From positions 230,328,944 through 230,392,943 of the forward strand of contig CP136061.1 of assembly GCA_032622095.1 (NCBI GenBank): a stretch of DNA of 64,000 bases. Direction: 5' to 3'. Position 1 is the stretch's first letter, and every line of letters begins with the position of its first letter. Below are positions 22,902-34,420 of this stretch, one piece after another. The position numbers and the translations under genes were made by a program. Under the pieces are notes generated by a model, which saw only the letters and a list, made by a program, of their open reading frames with translations, searched no databases and was not told the DNA's origin. Source of the stretch: Siphonodentalium dalli. Taxonomy: Eukaryota > Mollusca > Scaphopoda > Gadilida > Siphonodentaliidae.

Positions 22902-23382
22902 CAGCCCTGGGAATTAGCCTAGGCAATAGGCAATGCCTAGGTAAAAGCAGAAGCAAAATCGGTTTGCCTAGGCAATAATATTTCCTAGGTAAAACAAGTT
23001 CATTGGGTTACTAAAATTGATTTGTGTATATCAGAAATAGAACCTCTTTAGCCAAAATGATTTCCTTAAATAACTCATTACATATATTGTCCTACAATTG
23101 TTTCCATGGCACTGGGCCACTAACTAGCTACCCGTTATAAGGACACTTATTTTGGAGATGATTTGTGGAATTGTACATATATGTTGAGTAATGGCCTGGA
23201 AATAATGTTCCGCAAACTAACTAGGCAATTCTGGGCAATTCATGTTATTATTGAATCATATTGATTTGAGATGGTAATATTGTTGCAAAATTGCTTAAGT
23301 AAAATCTGTTTTTGGCTAGGCCGATTTCTTTCACCTAGGCAAATATATTGCCTAGGCAAATTTTCCTTAATTCCCAGGGCTG
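22902..23382. mobile_element. TIR element CAGCCCTGGGAATTA with 6-bp target duplication
   Basis: The ends are CAGCCCTGGGAATTAGCCT and TTAATTCCCAGGGCTG. ATACCC precedes the left end (22896-22901) and follows the right end (23383-23388). The termini look hAT-like, although hAT normally makes 8-bp duplications. The interior is rich in CCTAGGCAAT words and encodes nothing. Confidence 0.75.
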
Positions 23383-23582
23383 ATACCCAGCATGAATGCC
23401 ATCCGTATTGTTAATGATTATTTGTTATTTGGTCCAGAATTATTACCGACAAATGCTGTAAGAGACATGCAATTTTCAAAAGGCAATACAGTAGGTGACA
23501 ATTTTTTGATGGTTTATTGGTGAAAGCATGTTATGGCAATTGAATTCTGCTTAAGCGCAACTGTTACACTGAAGTCCTATAA

Positions 23583-23863
23583 TTAACATAACCATTTCAT
23601 GATGGGAGCTGCGCTGGTGTGGCATTAAAAATCCTGTACCAGTGCATTATCTTATATATTAGAGTGACTAGAGTCTCCCATAGGGAGTCTCGCATATATA
23701 AGAGAATACACTGGCTTACAAGGTTAAGGTAAATATTATTAGGCAAATGTATTCTCTTTTATATGCAGGGCTTCCTATGGGAGACCCACATATAAAAGAG
23801 AACGCAATGGCACAGGGTTTTCAAAAAATGTCAGGAAGCCCCCAGTCATGAAAAGGTTATTAA
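23583..23863. mobile_element. TTAA-bounded MITE family 2, complete copy
   Basis: TTAACATAACCATTTCATGA at the left pairs with TCATGAAAAGGTTATTAA at the right. Inner inverted words AGTCTCCCATAGGGAG and CTTCCTATGGGAGA also pair. TTAA at both ends fits a piggyBac-like target. Confidence 0.7.
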
Positions 23864-24153
23864 CATGTAACAGCCTCCAATAGCCAAATGATTTGTACAG
23901 AAGCTACCGTTAGTCTTGAAAATCTTATGAGGAGCATGATAGCACACTGCGGGCCTAAATTTACCAGGCAAAAACAAAGTGCAAATACTGCATTTGGGGA
24001 CCACGTTAGATCTCAGATATTTTTTACCAATCTACTCAGCTGATCTACTTGAAATTTTATGAATCATCTGTTACGACATAATAGAGCTGTGGTCCAAATT
24101 TGAGCTACATTGGACACATGGTTGAAAATTTATAAATGTGCCAAAAGCTATAC

Positions 24154-24186
24154 ACACACACATACACATATACGATATATATATTT
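24154..24186. repeat. CA/TA-rich microsatellite
   Basis: Alternating ACACACAC/ATATAT tract. Confidence 0.8.
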
Positions 24187-24530
24187 AATTATGTCTTAAA
24201 CATCATTATATATGTATATGTTATTATACAGAATAATTATTATAATTTGATAGCCATGGATCTTGGGAGTCTTTTTGATAACATACATGCATACTCATAC
24301 TCAAGAGGATGTTAGTATACAATGTAAAGAATAAAAGGCTGTCCGGCCACAGTGTCCCCCGAAAAGTGGCTTCATTGGGGGCATCAGCTTTACTGAAAAA
24401 AATAACAAGGACCCTAAATACGATACTAAATTTCAGAACAATCCAACCTGTCTCCCCTGAAATGGTACACGGCAAACTCTAGATATTTATTTGTTAATTT
24501 TACCTTCATTTATGCTAGCTGTGTTATTTG

Positions 24531-24950
24531 TTACCCAGAAATCAACAGGATTCTAAGTACAAAAAAGGGCCATAACTCTAGCGAAAATGGGCGGATTGTA
24601 CCCATATTTGCACATGACCTGTATTTCGAGCTGATAAACGCACATTCCAAATTTGGTTCAGATATGATCAAACAAACTGAAGTTGTCATCCGGAAACAAG
24701 AAATTGACAGGATTCAAAGTAAAAAAAGGGCTATAACTTACGCAAAAATGGGCGGAGCAAACCCATATTCGAACTTGACCTGTATTTTGGTCTGATAAAC
24801 TCACTTATGAAATTTGCTTTTGATCTAATAATTTAATAACCGAAACTAAAGTTATCATCCGGAAACCATTTCCGGACGGAAGCACGGACGGACAGAACGA
24901 CGGAGCGAGACTCACGGACGGACAGATGGACACCGGCTATTTTAATAGTC
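24531..24950 (-). mobile_element. Tandem-unit element, inverted copy
   Basis: It contains two units on the - strand (TTTCCGGATGATAACTTTAG, AAATTTG, GTTATAGCCC) and a CACGGACGGACAG tract; same family as 9957-10793. Confidence 0.65.
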
Positions 24951-25473
24951 CGCCGAAATTGTTTTTTTTTTCGGGGGACAACTATATATCTAAAAGAGTA
25001 GGATATGTATGTCTGTATGTTTGTGATTTATCCCCTCCCCACATTTATTAAAAATAATCAATTCCACCAAGGCCACAGAATGATCAATGTAAACTTGTAA
25101 AGTTCATATTTCATTTCATTGGGTTGCATCATAATAAAACTTACTACCCCTACTGTGAGCATAAACAACACATTATTTTGTAAACATATCAAGCCATCCT
25201 CAAAAGATTTTGCGTTTCGCCTCTCCCGACCCACATTTTTTAAGTTGGGTCAGTCGGTAGGTAAAATATTTTTTTTTATATATTACCTCATGTTGGAAAG
25301 CACTAATTCTTTAGCAATATGGTGTTAATTTGCAAATATTATGTGGTAACGTATTGTTGTAATAATTCAAAGACCATAATATGACTGCTGTGCTGTTATT
25401 AATATAAGCAAAAATGCATTATTTAATTGGAATTTGTTTTAAATGATGTGAAACACTCCGGTAGGGTGTTCAA

Positions 25474-25634
25474 ATAAGGATTAACTGTCATGTTGACTGT
25501 TTTTATGGAGATGTAACCGTGAGGTAAGTTGTCATAACTTGTGTAAAACCCGAAGGGTTTTACATACAAGTTATGACCACTTACCTCACGGTTACATCTC
25601 CATAAAAGCAGTCAACATGACAGTTAATCCTTAT
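25474..25634. repeat. 161-bp near-perfect palindrome (left of the recombinase)
   Basis: Arms run from ATAAGGATTAACTGTCATGT to ACATGACAGTTAATCCTTAT around the centre CCCGAAGGG, with only about four differences over 79 bp per arm. It is the first part of a direct repeat that recurs at 27422-27605. Confidence 0.92.
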
Positions 25635-25660
25635 ATTTATATTCATTTAGCGAAAAAGCC

Positions 25661-25730
25661 ACTTTTGTAAATGTATTTAAATCGAAAAGTGTATCTTGAC
25701 AAAACCAGCCCAAAATAACCCATATCAGCC
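25661..25730 (+). repeat. Non-palindromic part of left direct repeat
   Basis: ACTTTTGTAAATGTATTTAA, then ATCGAAAAGTGTAT, TGACAAAACCAGCCC. The same order is found at 27537-27605. Confidence 0.85.
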
Positions 25731-26132
25731 GATCAGAGCCCAGCTGAGAAGTTATTTTAGTACCATTTCGGAATTTCCCATTTGTCACGTGACGTGTTTC
25801 TGAAATCCGGTCAAATTCTCTCATCTCACCTGCAGACAACACTTTCATCAAAATTCATTTTATTTTCTGTTTTATTTACAACATACAATTGGCAACAATG
25901 TTGGAACAATAACAGTATACAATGAGATGTGATACATTACTCTGGAACATAAAAGCGGATATATTTCACGCCGATTTACTGTTAAATTTTATTGGATTCG
26001 GAAACAAAGTGTTCACTGACAAGTTTGCACAAGCGGAAAATTATCCTGCATCTACAAATGAAAACTATAAACTAAACTTTGTTATTCTGCGAACGATTAT
26101 CCGAAGCAAGGTGTATATGAAACACACTGAGT

Positions 26133-27382
26133 TCATTCTTTATGCACCTGGTTTGGTGTTCCCAGAGTTATGGTGCAATTTGCAAAACTGCAGTTGCTCA
26201 AAAATCCATGTGATGCTGTGTTGTAATTCCCACTGTTGGCAGTGACCATCTGATCTGTGTTAGTAGTGACTGCCAAACTTTGATGGGTATGCCTATCGGA
26301 TGGATTTATCTGACGACTTGGCTGGATATCTCGGTGAGTATTACCTTCCGTCTGAATATTTGTTGCAAAATCTGTACCGGTATTCAAATTGCTGCTGTTT
26401 GTTAAATTTGCCAAGGAATCACTAATATTCTGTTTTTGGCGAGACGTGAACTGTCGGTTATAACTTCTAACGCTCGCCTCATTCCGGTGTCCAGACATAT
26501 ACATAATTTTTCTCAACTCGATTCCGGAATCACTCAAACATTGTATTGCAGTGCGCGCAAACAATGTGGCGTGTAACTTTGACTACAACCGGCCCCTTTG
26601 GAGATATCTGCCATGAAGTTACTATATGTACGTTTTGCCAGTTTTGAGTTTTCGTACCATATTTAACAATCTGGTTCGTCTTTCATATTACCATTTATTT
26701 TGTTGAAGGGAAACTCAGCGTCCTTATCGGTTTTTTCGATAAGCATCTTCAGAGCTTTAACAGGACATAATTTGTCACCGGTTGCATACATCCGTTTGTC
26801 CTGTGAAGCTTCGCTTAAATCTAAACCACCCTGGTTAGTTTTCTCCAAGGTCTCGTGATTTACAACCGCATACTCTCGTCCGTCTTCATCACTTCTGAAA
26901 TCAAATGAATTTTTCTTCAACTGCACATGGAATTCCATTCCTCTGGAGACGTAGTGTATCGCGATGACATACCACACTTTTAGCCGAAGTTTTATCGGGG
27001 ATGGTTCAGAGAGATGAACATTTATTCTTCTCACATCCTCTTCATTTATCACCGACTTATGTTTGGTTGGCCGGGAATTCCCTGTTGTCAGCATTTGTTT
27101 TAGCTTCGCATTTAGTATTGTGTTACTGTCTTTAAACTCTTTATCTCGCACGATGTCAATGTTTCTCTTCAAATCTGACATGTGTCGATTTAGGGCAGCT
27201 CGCAGATTTTTTAACGTATTCTTGTGATATTCTGCCGCGCCATTTCTATTTCCTGGTTTTGCTTCGCAGTAAAAATGGCGTAGGCGAACATTTAAATCTG
27301 CCTTCCCAATGGAGCCCAGGTCCACAACATCATCCATTTCCTTGCACCAATCTGCAAATAGATTAGACACATTTTTATACAA
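26133..27382 (-). pseudogene. Crypton-like tyrosine recombinase (DUF3504 type), broken
   Basis: The first frame (27382-26663) has an N-terminal helical core-binding part (LNVRLRHFYCEAKPGN, YHKNTLKNLRAALNRHM, residues about 30-70) and the start of the catalytic domain with Arg147 in VSRGMEFH. A TAA at 26663-26665 interrupts it. The same frame continues (WYENSKLAKRTY...PHCLRA) with the H-x-x-R motif to about 26550, where one base is missing. The last part (26564-26133) has SGHRNEASVRSY, with the second catalytic His near 26488 and the Tyr near 26461. The catalytic set Arg, His-x-x-Arg, His, Tyr is therefore still recognisable, but two lesions break the frame. The first frame has no ATG of its own; it opens at a TTG. 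Relatives include animal Cryptons and the Crypton-derived KIAA1958-like genes. In intact elements the enzyme would cut and join DNA through its tyrosine. Confidence 0.8.
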
Positions 27383-27421
27383 ACTGCACCTGTGTTCATG
27401 AGTTGTGAATGATCAAAATAT

Positions 27422-27536
27422 ATAAGGTTTAACTATCATGTGGACTGTTTTTATGGAAATGTAACCGTGGGGTAAGTGGACATAACTTACAAGTTATGAC
27501 CACTTACCTCACGGTTACATCTCCATAAAAATAGTC
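27422..27536. repeat. Palindrome right of the recombinase (second copy)
   Basis: ATAAGGTTTAACTATCATGT ... centre TAACTTACAAGTTA ... CTCCATAAAAATAGTC. Compared with the left copy it lacks about 24 bases at the centre and the last 46 bases after AGTC. Confidence 0.88.
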
Positions 27537-27605
27537 ACTTTTGTTAATGTATTTAAATCGAAAACTGTATCGTGACAAAAACAGCCCAAAATACCCAATA
27601 GCACC
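27537..27605 (+). repeat. Non-palindromic part of right direct repeat
   Basis: ACTTTTGTTAATGTATTTAA, ATCGAAAACTGTATCG, CAGCCCAAAATACCC; matches 25661-25730. Confidence 0.85.
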
Positions 27606-27861
27606 CTTGGCAAAAGTTAATAGGAACAATTTCTCTTCATATTGAAACCCGATGATGTATTAAGTCAATCCTGCGCGAGTCCAAATGCGCCCAAAACATT
27701 ACGCGTTCGTCTTTCCAAACCCAATGACGTATCAATGGTGTTATGAGCCTGGTGTTATGAGCCGTTGCGCATTCACCGAGAAATAACTGCAACTAGCCAC
27801 GTGGGTGCCGACCATTGAGAATGCTGGATTTAGTGATGACAACACTTAGTATGTAAATATA
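27606..27861 (+). repeat. About 260-bp direct repeat, copy 1
   Basis: TTGGCAA...GAAACCCGATGATGTATTAA, GTCAATCCTGCGCGAGT, GCGTTCGTCTTTCCAAAC, AACTAGCCACGTGGG, CTGGATTTAGTGATGACAAC. Copy 2 is at 28432-28699. An inverted piece (AAATCCAGTATTCTGATTGA) follows at 27889. Confidence 0.88.
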
Positions 27862-28431
27862 TTTACATATACGACATGTCTTTTTGCATTAAATCCAGTA
27901 TTCTGATTGATCGCCGCCCACATGACCTGTTGCAATTATTTCTTGATAACCTGCAAGCGCGTCATAATTACTGCCATAAATACAATGACTCTTTATTGAT
28001 TTTGGTAAGAACTGACAAAAAGATACATCGGTTATTGTTTAGCCGCATTTGCACTGCCACACCATGGACTTAAGTTATTCAATTGGTTTTAGGTTACAAT
28101 AAGAGTGGGATAATTACATTCAATGTGGAAATAAACAACACAAACTGGATTTGACAGGGTTATAATGACTTTTATTGTCATAATTAACTTATCAATTGTA
28201 TCATAGCATTTATATTTGTGACATTGTTATTGTGATCGAGTGGGACTGTTTTATTAAGGTGTAGTAATAAATAGTCCCAAAATATACCGGAGCGTTTCCA
28301 GTCTAAGGGGAATAACTTGCACTAATTAAAAAAAAAACTAAACTATGAAGAACTATTCTTATATCGTCCACGTGCTTTGTTTTTAGAAATTAATACAACG
28401 TGACACCAAAGGTGTTTTAATAAATTTTATA

Positions 28432-28699
28432 TTGGCAAGGGTTAACACGAACAATTTCAAAACGAGGCTCTTTGTATTGAAACCCGATGATTTATTAAGT
28501 CAATCCTGCGCGAGTTCAAATGCGCCCAAAACATTGCGCGTTCGTCTTTCCAAACCTAATGACGTATCGATGGTGTTATTAGCTTGGTGTTATTGAGCCG
28601 TTGCGCATTCACCGAGAAATAACTGCAACTAGCCACGTGGGCGCCGACCAATCAGAATGCTGGATTTAGTGATGACAACACTTAGTGTGTAAATATATA
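28432..28699 (+). repeat. About 260-bp direct repeat, copy 2
   Basis: Same blocks in the same order as 27606-27861 with scattered substitutions and a 12-bp length difference. The two enclose about 570 bp of non-coding DNA, an LTR-like layout without the usual TG...CA ends. Confidence 0.85.
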
Positions 28700-30320
28700 G
28701 AAATGGAGAATAATCTTACTCAAAGTTGTTTTTATGAATATTAATCAAAATTGACAACACACACACCGTCACTCTTACGGTATATATTAATTAAATGCAA
28801 TGATTCTGGATGGCGAAATCGTTAGTTTGTCGCCGATTGTTGCGTCCCGAAATGAGGTGTAAATATTTACAATTGAGCATAGTTCTGACGCTGTTTTCTA
28901 TGGAGTGCTACGATCGATTTCTTTGAATTTTTCGGTGATGTTAGTAGAATGCTACATTCCCCAGGTTGGCATATAGCCTGAGGACTAACTTATAAGTTTG
29001 TCGCACTCGAACAAGTCCATAATATGTCTTTAACTATTAAGAATGTCTTTTCTGATACATCAGTTACAGAATAGAATATACCTGAAGTTAACAAGTTAGC
29101 AGCTGCAAGCCATATCTGGCACGTTAGAAGCAAACTCCAATCCTTCATTCCTTCAGGCGAAGTCGGCATAAAAAGGAAATAAATGTACATGTTGATGTAT
29201 ACAGTATACTACCAAATTATTGTTTTCTTCTTTATATATACAATATTCTTTACCCATAATAAAACCATATATCGATGTTTCATAACTTGAAAATAAATTT
29301 TATAATAATGTGATACATTGATACATTTAATGAAAAGAAATTCAAAACGAAAACGATAAGATGAAAGAGAAAAAACATTTCCAATGGGGGTGGAATCTGG
29401 AATAGTGTTGTAAATTATTAAATGATCACACAAGACAACATGCATGTACACATATGTCCACAACAAAGATATGAAACATTAATAAGTACTAGTACATGTA
29501 CCGGTATATCCATTCATATGTCTCACATTATTTTCAAGAAAATATGAATGTGGCAAGTTTCAAACATTGACAACTGGAGCGATTTATTGATCGTGTACAT
29601 GTACATGTACCATGATATTCTAAACTAAGGATGGAAGCTACATGTACATCTGGGGAGTGGGTGGGGGTGTAACTGCTTGCTTTCAAGGTTTGGTTCAACA
29701 AAATAATTGTGATTCGCAGGAGTCTAACTTCACTATGAATACAAGAAATTCCATGCATTGACTGGTCCCTTGCTCATAATTTTGGTTATAATTTCGGGCG
29801 AATAGTGGCAAATAACGATTTCCAGCAATTTGTCACGGGATTGCTAGCTCTCATAACAAGACAGTCAAAGACTGTGGGGTCATTCACCAGACTGCAAAGA
29901 CTGATCAGTTTGGGACTCTGAAGTCAGAACTGTTCATAATCATTTTAAAAGAAGTAGATATAAACAGGATATGTGGCTAGAGAGGCTTCATGTACATGTA
30001 GATCGGTGAATATCTACCTTGAAATTACCAAATGTACACTACTGATCACCCCCCTCCTCCAGCTCAACAAGTCCCCTCCCTCCCGGGCTCCAGACTCCCA
30101 AGTCTTAGGTTGGAATTTCACAACCGACATCTCAAACTTTCTAAATTGTTGGAAATTTCCAATCTCACAAGCGCCTTTTTATAAAACCATTTAGACATGT
30201 TTGAAGCCCAATTATCCATGGACACAAAACACCATACATGTATGTCAGATTAATCAGTCTCCAAGGTAGATGTTTTAATGAATTTTGTATTTTAATGATT
30301 TTAGTAGACACAAAAGTGTT
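28700..30320. other. Non-coding stretch
   Basis: No gene recognised. Several TACATGTAC words occur (29597, 29640, 29990). Confidence 0.4.
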
Positions 30321-30339
30321 TTAGTCCCCATAGCCCCGT

Positions 30340-30680
30340 CATTTCTTAACAGGTTGCCCTCATGTTAACAAATCTGAATCTCAGACACTAAAGGATCCTC
30401 CATACTATATGTAAGCTAAATAGTCCAACCTCTCTTGAGAAGACATTTTAAGTATTACTATAGAGACATACAGTTATGTCCCTGATCCCACCCTATTTAA
30501 CCTGGTGACCCCATCTGATTAAATTTGAATCTCATACACCAAAGAACCCTGCATACTAAATATCAGTAAAGTAGACCTGATGGTCCTTGTGAAGGAAGCA
30601 TATTAAGAGGAAAACTGTCCTTCGCTTGACCCTATTTGACCAGGTGACCCCATTTGAAAATTACCAACCTGACACCCCCA
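30340..30680 (+). repeat. Degenerate repeat with GGTGACCCCATTTGAA units
   Basis: Units of about 130-170 bp (TGACC.GGTGACCCCATTTGAA, AATCTGAATCTCAGACAC, ACTAAATAT.AG) resemble those at 33300-33655. Confidence 0.55.
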
Positions 30681-30988
30681 TAAAGTTAAAATTTGTGGCC
30701 AATTCTGTCCAACAGTTTAACCTGAAGTAGGAACATATATGGACTGGTGATGTAAAAACATACATGCTGGAAAATTAAACCAAACTATGAAAACAGTTCC
30801 AACCGATTTTTGGTGTGAAAATCTAATCTACAACTAATGTTGTATCAGGCATGAAATTTTCAACTGTTTTTATTTTGATCAAGGTAGGGGTTCAAAACTC
30901 CACCCCCTCTACACTCCCTCCCCATTGCCAAATGTGAATCCCCAACTATGAGATCCATTCATCTAGTAATAGCAATATACCCCCCAAC

Positions 30989-31068
30989 AGGGTTGGTGAT
31001 TTTTTTGATTTTTTTAAATAAATCAAAAAAATCAATTTATTTGATTTAAATCGATTTTTTAGATTTTT
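30989..31068. repeat. GATTTTTT/AAATCGATTT low-complexity element
   Basis: It starts CAGGGTTGGTGATTTTTTTG and continues as GATTTTTT/AAAAAATC words. It resembles the end of a widespread GATTTAAATC-type MITE; the other end was not found. Confidence 0.4.
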
Positions 31069-31759
31069 TTTCTAATTGTTATGAAAATATGCAATTGTGC
31101 AATGTCTTTGATAATTGAAGGTTCTAAAAGGTGTTGCTTATTATATACCAAGGCTGGATTAATCAAAATTCTATTATTATTTTTTGTGTAACTACATGTG
31201 TCAAGCACAAATATCATGGCAGAACAGATATAGCGACCGTGTACTTTAATTATACATACACAGGTCCATGTGAGTTCCAAGGTTGTGATATCTGGATAAG
31301 TGGACCAGTACTTAAAGATTTACTGATTTATAATTATAAATCAAAAAATTTGAAATGATTGCATATCTCAAGAATTTGCAATATCTAACAAGGTTTTTGG
31401 TAAATTATAACATGATTATGATTAAACAATATAAAACATTGGATAATAGATATGAAATTGTGCAGTAATTGTCAACCCTATAGAAACAGACATACTACTC
31501 CAGCAATGACCTGTTCCGCTTATTTGTGACTACAATCAGATTCAGTACTCGTCATTACACTATTACATTTCCTTTCCTTTTCTGATTGCCATACATGTAA
31601 ATTCCAACCAAGTAATTCTACCATATACTCTGCCATCTAAACTACTCTAGTTATCAATAGTTGATATGGTGTGATTACATGTACTAGTATGTCCTCAAGT
31701 CGCCGAGGAGAAAAGGTGATTGATAATATTTTCAGTTCTCAGCTAAAATTTACTAAATG

Positions 31760-32932
31760 TATCGAATTAAGTCCTGTCTCTTTAGCGACTCGAAACAAAT
31801 GTTTTCAACGTTTTGACCTCCATTTATACACTAAATGTTAAAACAGAACGTATTTTACAAAAACTATCGCTAGATTGTGTCTTTGTGCGTAATTATTGGT
31901 GATAATAATGCGAAGTCGGCTATTTTTTGCACACTTAGAAGAGTAATGTGTTTGTGTGCATTTCCTTTGTAATTAAGCAGCATTTTGATGCTCCTTTTAT
32001 CGGCCTTTTTTACCTTTTAATTAAACTGAATTATGTCTTCTTGTATGATCGAACACCAGGACACGATTACAGCACAGCTCTCATGGCTCCTCACAGTAAA
32101 AGACCCTCAAATTAATCCATCAAAAGAAGCAACGCAATGTTCCGATTCTAATGTGATTTTTATGTTCACGATCGGTTCTTTCGCCCCCCGTTTAATGCAA
32201 TATTATATTCGACCAGATAGTTAATTTGTGTTTCTAGTTGCCATATTACCATATATGGTTTAAACTATAGTCACAGCAACACCAATATGAGTTTTTCAGT
32301 AGTCCCAAAGCATCATAGGTTGGATATTAAAGATTATCGATCGATCATCTTTAATATCTTACCTATGATCGTTTGGGACCACTAAAACTCATCTATTGAT
32401 TTACTATGGCTACATTTTAAACCATATATGACCATGTATTGTCATTGGGCAACTATAGATGTACAATCAAATAATCTGATCGAATATGAATGTACTGTAA
32501 ACAGGAACGAAAGAACCGATCGTGAACATAAACATCACAATAGAATCGGAACCTTTTGTTACTTTTTGAGGCACTAATTTGAAGAACGTGTACGGCGAGG
32601 AACCGTCGGGAGGCATTGTTTTATAATTATCTAATGTTCAACCATAAAACTTGACAAGTTTCAGTCCAATTTAAAGTAGACAAGGCCGATAATCTGAGCA
32701 TCAAAGTGCTGCTTAATTTTCATGGGAAATGCACCCAAATGCACTACGTCTCTAACTGTGTACAACATGCAGCCGATTTTGCATTACTGACATCATTAAA
32801 CACGTATAAAGACATAATCTGTCGATTGTTATTGGAGAATAAATTCTGTTTTGACATTCAGTCTATAAACAACGGTCAAAACTTTGAAAATTTGTTTTAG
32901 AAATCGAGAAAGAGTCGGAACTTAATTCGATA
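31760..32932. repeat. 1.17-kb imperfect inverted repeat, centre near 32346
   Basis: The arms are about 585 bp each. The outer parts pair as TATCGAATTAAGTCCTGTCT with the complement of AGAGTCGGAACTTAATTCGA, then AAATGTTAAAACAGAA with TTCTGTTTTGACATTC, and TAATTAAGCAGCATTTTGAT with ATCAAAGTGCTGCTTAATTT. The centre is tight: GTCCCAAAGCATCATAGGTT ... ACCTATGATCGTTTGGGAC. Both arms hold unrelated short ORFs only. Confidence 0.85.
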
Positions 32933-33299
32933 GAGACGGAACCGGAAGGGCGATAGAATCGATTCTGGTTAAACTGTTTCCCCCCAGCCCAGTCCTCTGG
33001 TAGATATAATATTGGCAGATATAACAACTGCTTCTGGAGAGGTAAGTTGTGATATGATACGGATAAAGGGGCTGTTGGCAGGGTGGGGGCCTGGGTCATG
33101 TGAGGGGGGGGGGGGTGATGGAAAGTGAACTGTGATTTCATTAAATACTGAAGTTTCATAACTCAGAGGATGTTATAATTATGTGAGTTTTTCAAATTTT
33201 AAAACATGTTATAAAACAAAAATAAAACAAATTTTGTGTGTTAAATTGAGCAAGGAGTTGACAATCTGATTTTTTGTATTTTTTTTTTTTTTTTTTTAG

Positions 33300-33655
33300 T
33301 TATGCCACTGGCTCCGCCTGCATTAGACACAGTGACCTCATTTGAACAAATCTGAACCACAGTCCCCCAAGGACCCTTTGTACCAAATATGAACCCATTC
33401 GGCCCAATGAAATTCGAGAATAAGTTGCTGTAAGAATTACTATGGTGGGAAAGAGTTATGGTCCTAGCTTCGTAACTATTTGACCGGGTGACTTCATTTG
33501 AACAAATCTGAATGTGATTCACCTAGGGAACATCCACACCAAATATGAACCCATTCGGTCTTACGGTTCGGGAGGAGAAGATCATTCTTGACGGACAGAC
33601 GGACGAGGAGTGATGACTATAGCTCCACCGGAGACTTCGTCTCAGGTGAGCTAAA
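33300..33655 (+). repeat. GTGACCTCATTTGAACAAATC repeat with GACGGACAGACGGACG tail
   Basis: Two tandem units of about 180 bp (GACCTCATTTGAACAAATCT at about 33330, GACTTCATTTGAACAAATCT at about 33490; both with CCAAATATGAACCCATTCGG) end in GACGGACAGACGGACG and AGGTGAGCTAAAAA. Confidence 0.7.
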
Positions 33656-33688
33656 AACATTAAAAGATGCATAATCCGAACTAATGCT

Positions 33689-33781
33689 TGCAAATTAATA
33701 TTTATTAGGCTTCGGTTTAAAAAATATTTGATTCGAGTCCATCAAAGGTCAGAGTGATGCTAACAAATGACATCATGATTA
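33689..33781 (+). mobile_element. TTAA-target MITE family 1, internal fragment
   Basis: GGCTTCGGTTTAAAAAATAT, TTGATTCGAGTCCATCAAAG, GTCAGAGTGATG follow the corresponding stretch of the copy at 5954. Confidence 0.5.
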
Positions 33782-33835
33782 AAAAAAAATATATTTGTTA
33801 TATGCCTTGATCGATAAGAATACTGCTATCATATT

Positions 33836-33980
33836 GAATAACCCTTTCATGTCGGGAGCTACGCTGGTGCAGTATGAAATACCCTGTACCAGTACAGTCT
33901 CCTACATGGGAGTCTCCCATAGGGAGCCTCGCATATATCATAGAATGTATTGGCTCAAGTTAAATACTGTTAGGCCATGT
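33836..33980 (+). mobile_element. TTAA-bounded MITE family 2, fragment
   Basis: AACCCTTTCATGTCGGGAGC, AGTCTCCCATAGGGAGCCTC and AGAATGTATTGGCTCAAG match the copy at 23583; the right half is missing. Confidence 0.6.
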
Positions 33981-34110
33981 GCTTTGTTTATTTTTTTGTG
34001 GGTGTACTTGATCAGCGTCCTCTCAGTTCCGGTGCAGACACAAAGAGACACCCTTATCCTGCCAATAACACATTATTTAGTAGAATTTACAAAAAAATTC
34101 ATCAATTTCG

Positions 34111-34205
34111 GGTGTGGGTGTCCCAGACATGGGTGGAAAAAACTTACGGTCCCGGGTGGGTGTCCCAGACCTGGGTGGAAAAAACTTACGATCCCGGGGT
34201 GGTGG
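34111..34205 (+). repeat. 42-bp tandem duplication
   Basis: GTGGGTGTCCCAGACATGGG then AAAAAACTTACGGTCCCG is repeated after 42 bp. A related GGGGGTGGGTGTC...GGTCGGAAAAAACTGC stretch lies at 39630. The period is a multiple of 3, which keeps frames open without implying a gene. Confidence 0.8.
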
Positions 34206-34396
34206 GTCCCCAAAACTGAAAAACACAAAATTTCCACCTTGTATCCGTAATTTTGTTCCTGACCCCCAACTTCCTGCATGGCCACTAAATATTTACATTT
34301 ACTGCTATATTTATAGTGTGCTAGGGGATTGCCCTGTAAACAAATGTTCTTTGCGAATAACAGTTTAACACACATTTTGATTGTTTAAACATTTCA

Positions 34397-34420
34397 TATA
34401 TATACATGCATGTATATATA
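34397..34420. repeat. 24-bp perfect palindrome centred on TGCA
   Basis: A TATATATACA arm and its complement flank the central TGCA; every base pairs. Confidence 0.9.

Noticed and set aside
27606-28699. LTR retrotransposon remnant
   Set aside because: The repeats lack TG...CA ends, a primer-binding site and a polypurine tract, and the interior has no coding trace; kept only as a direct repeat pair.
33795-34250. 151-codon frame with repeated WKKLT segments
   Set aside because: It runs across a MITE fragment and a 42-bp tandem duplication, and the repeats cause the open frame.
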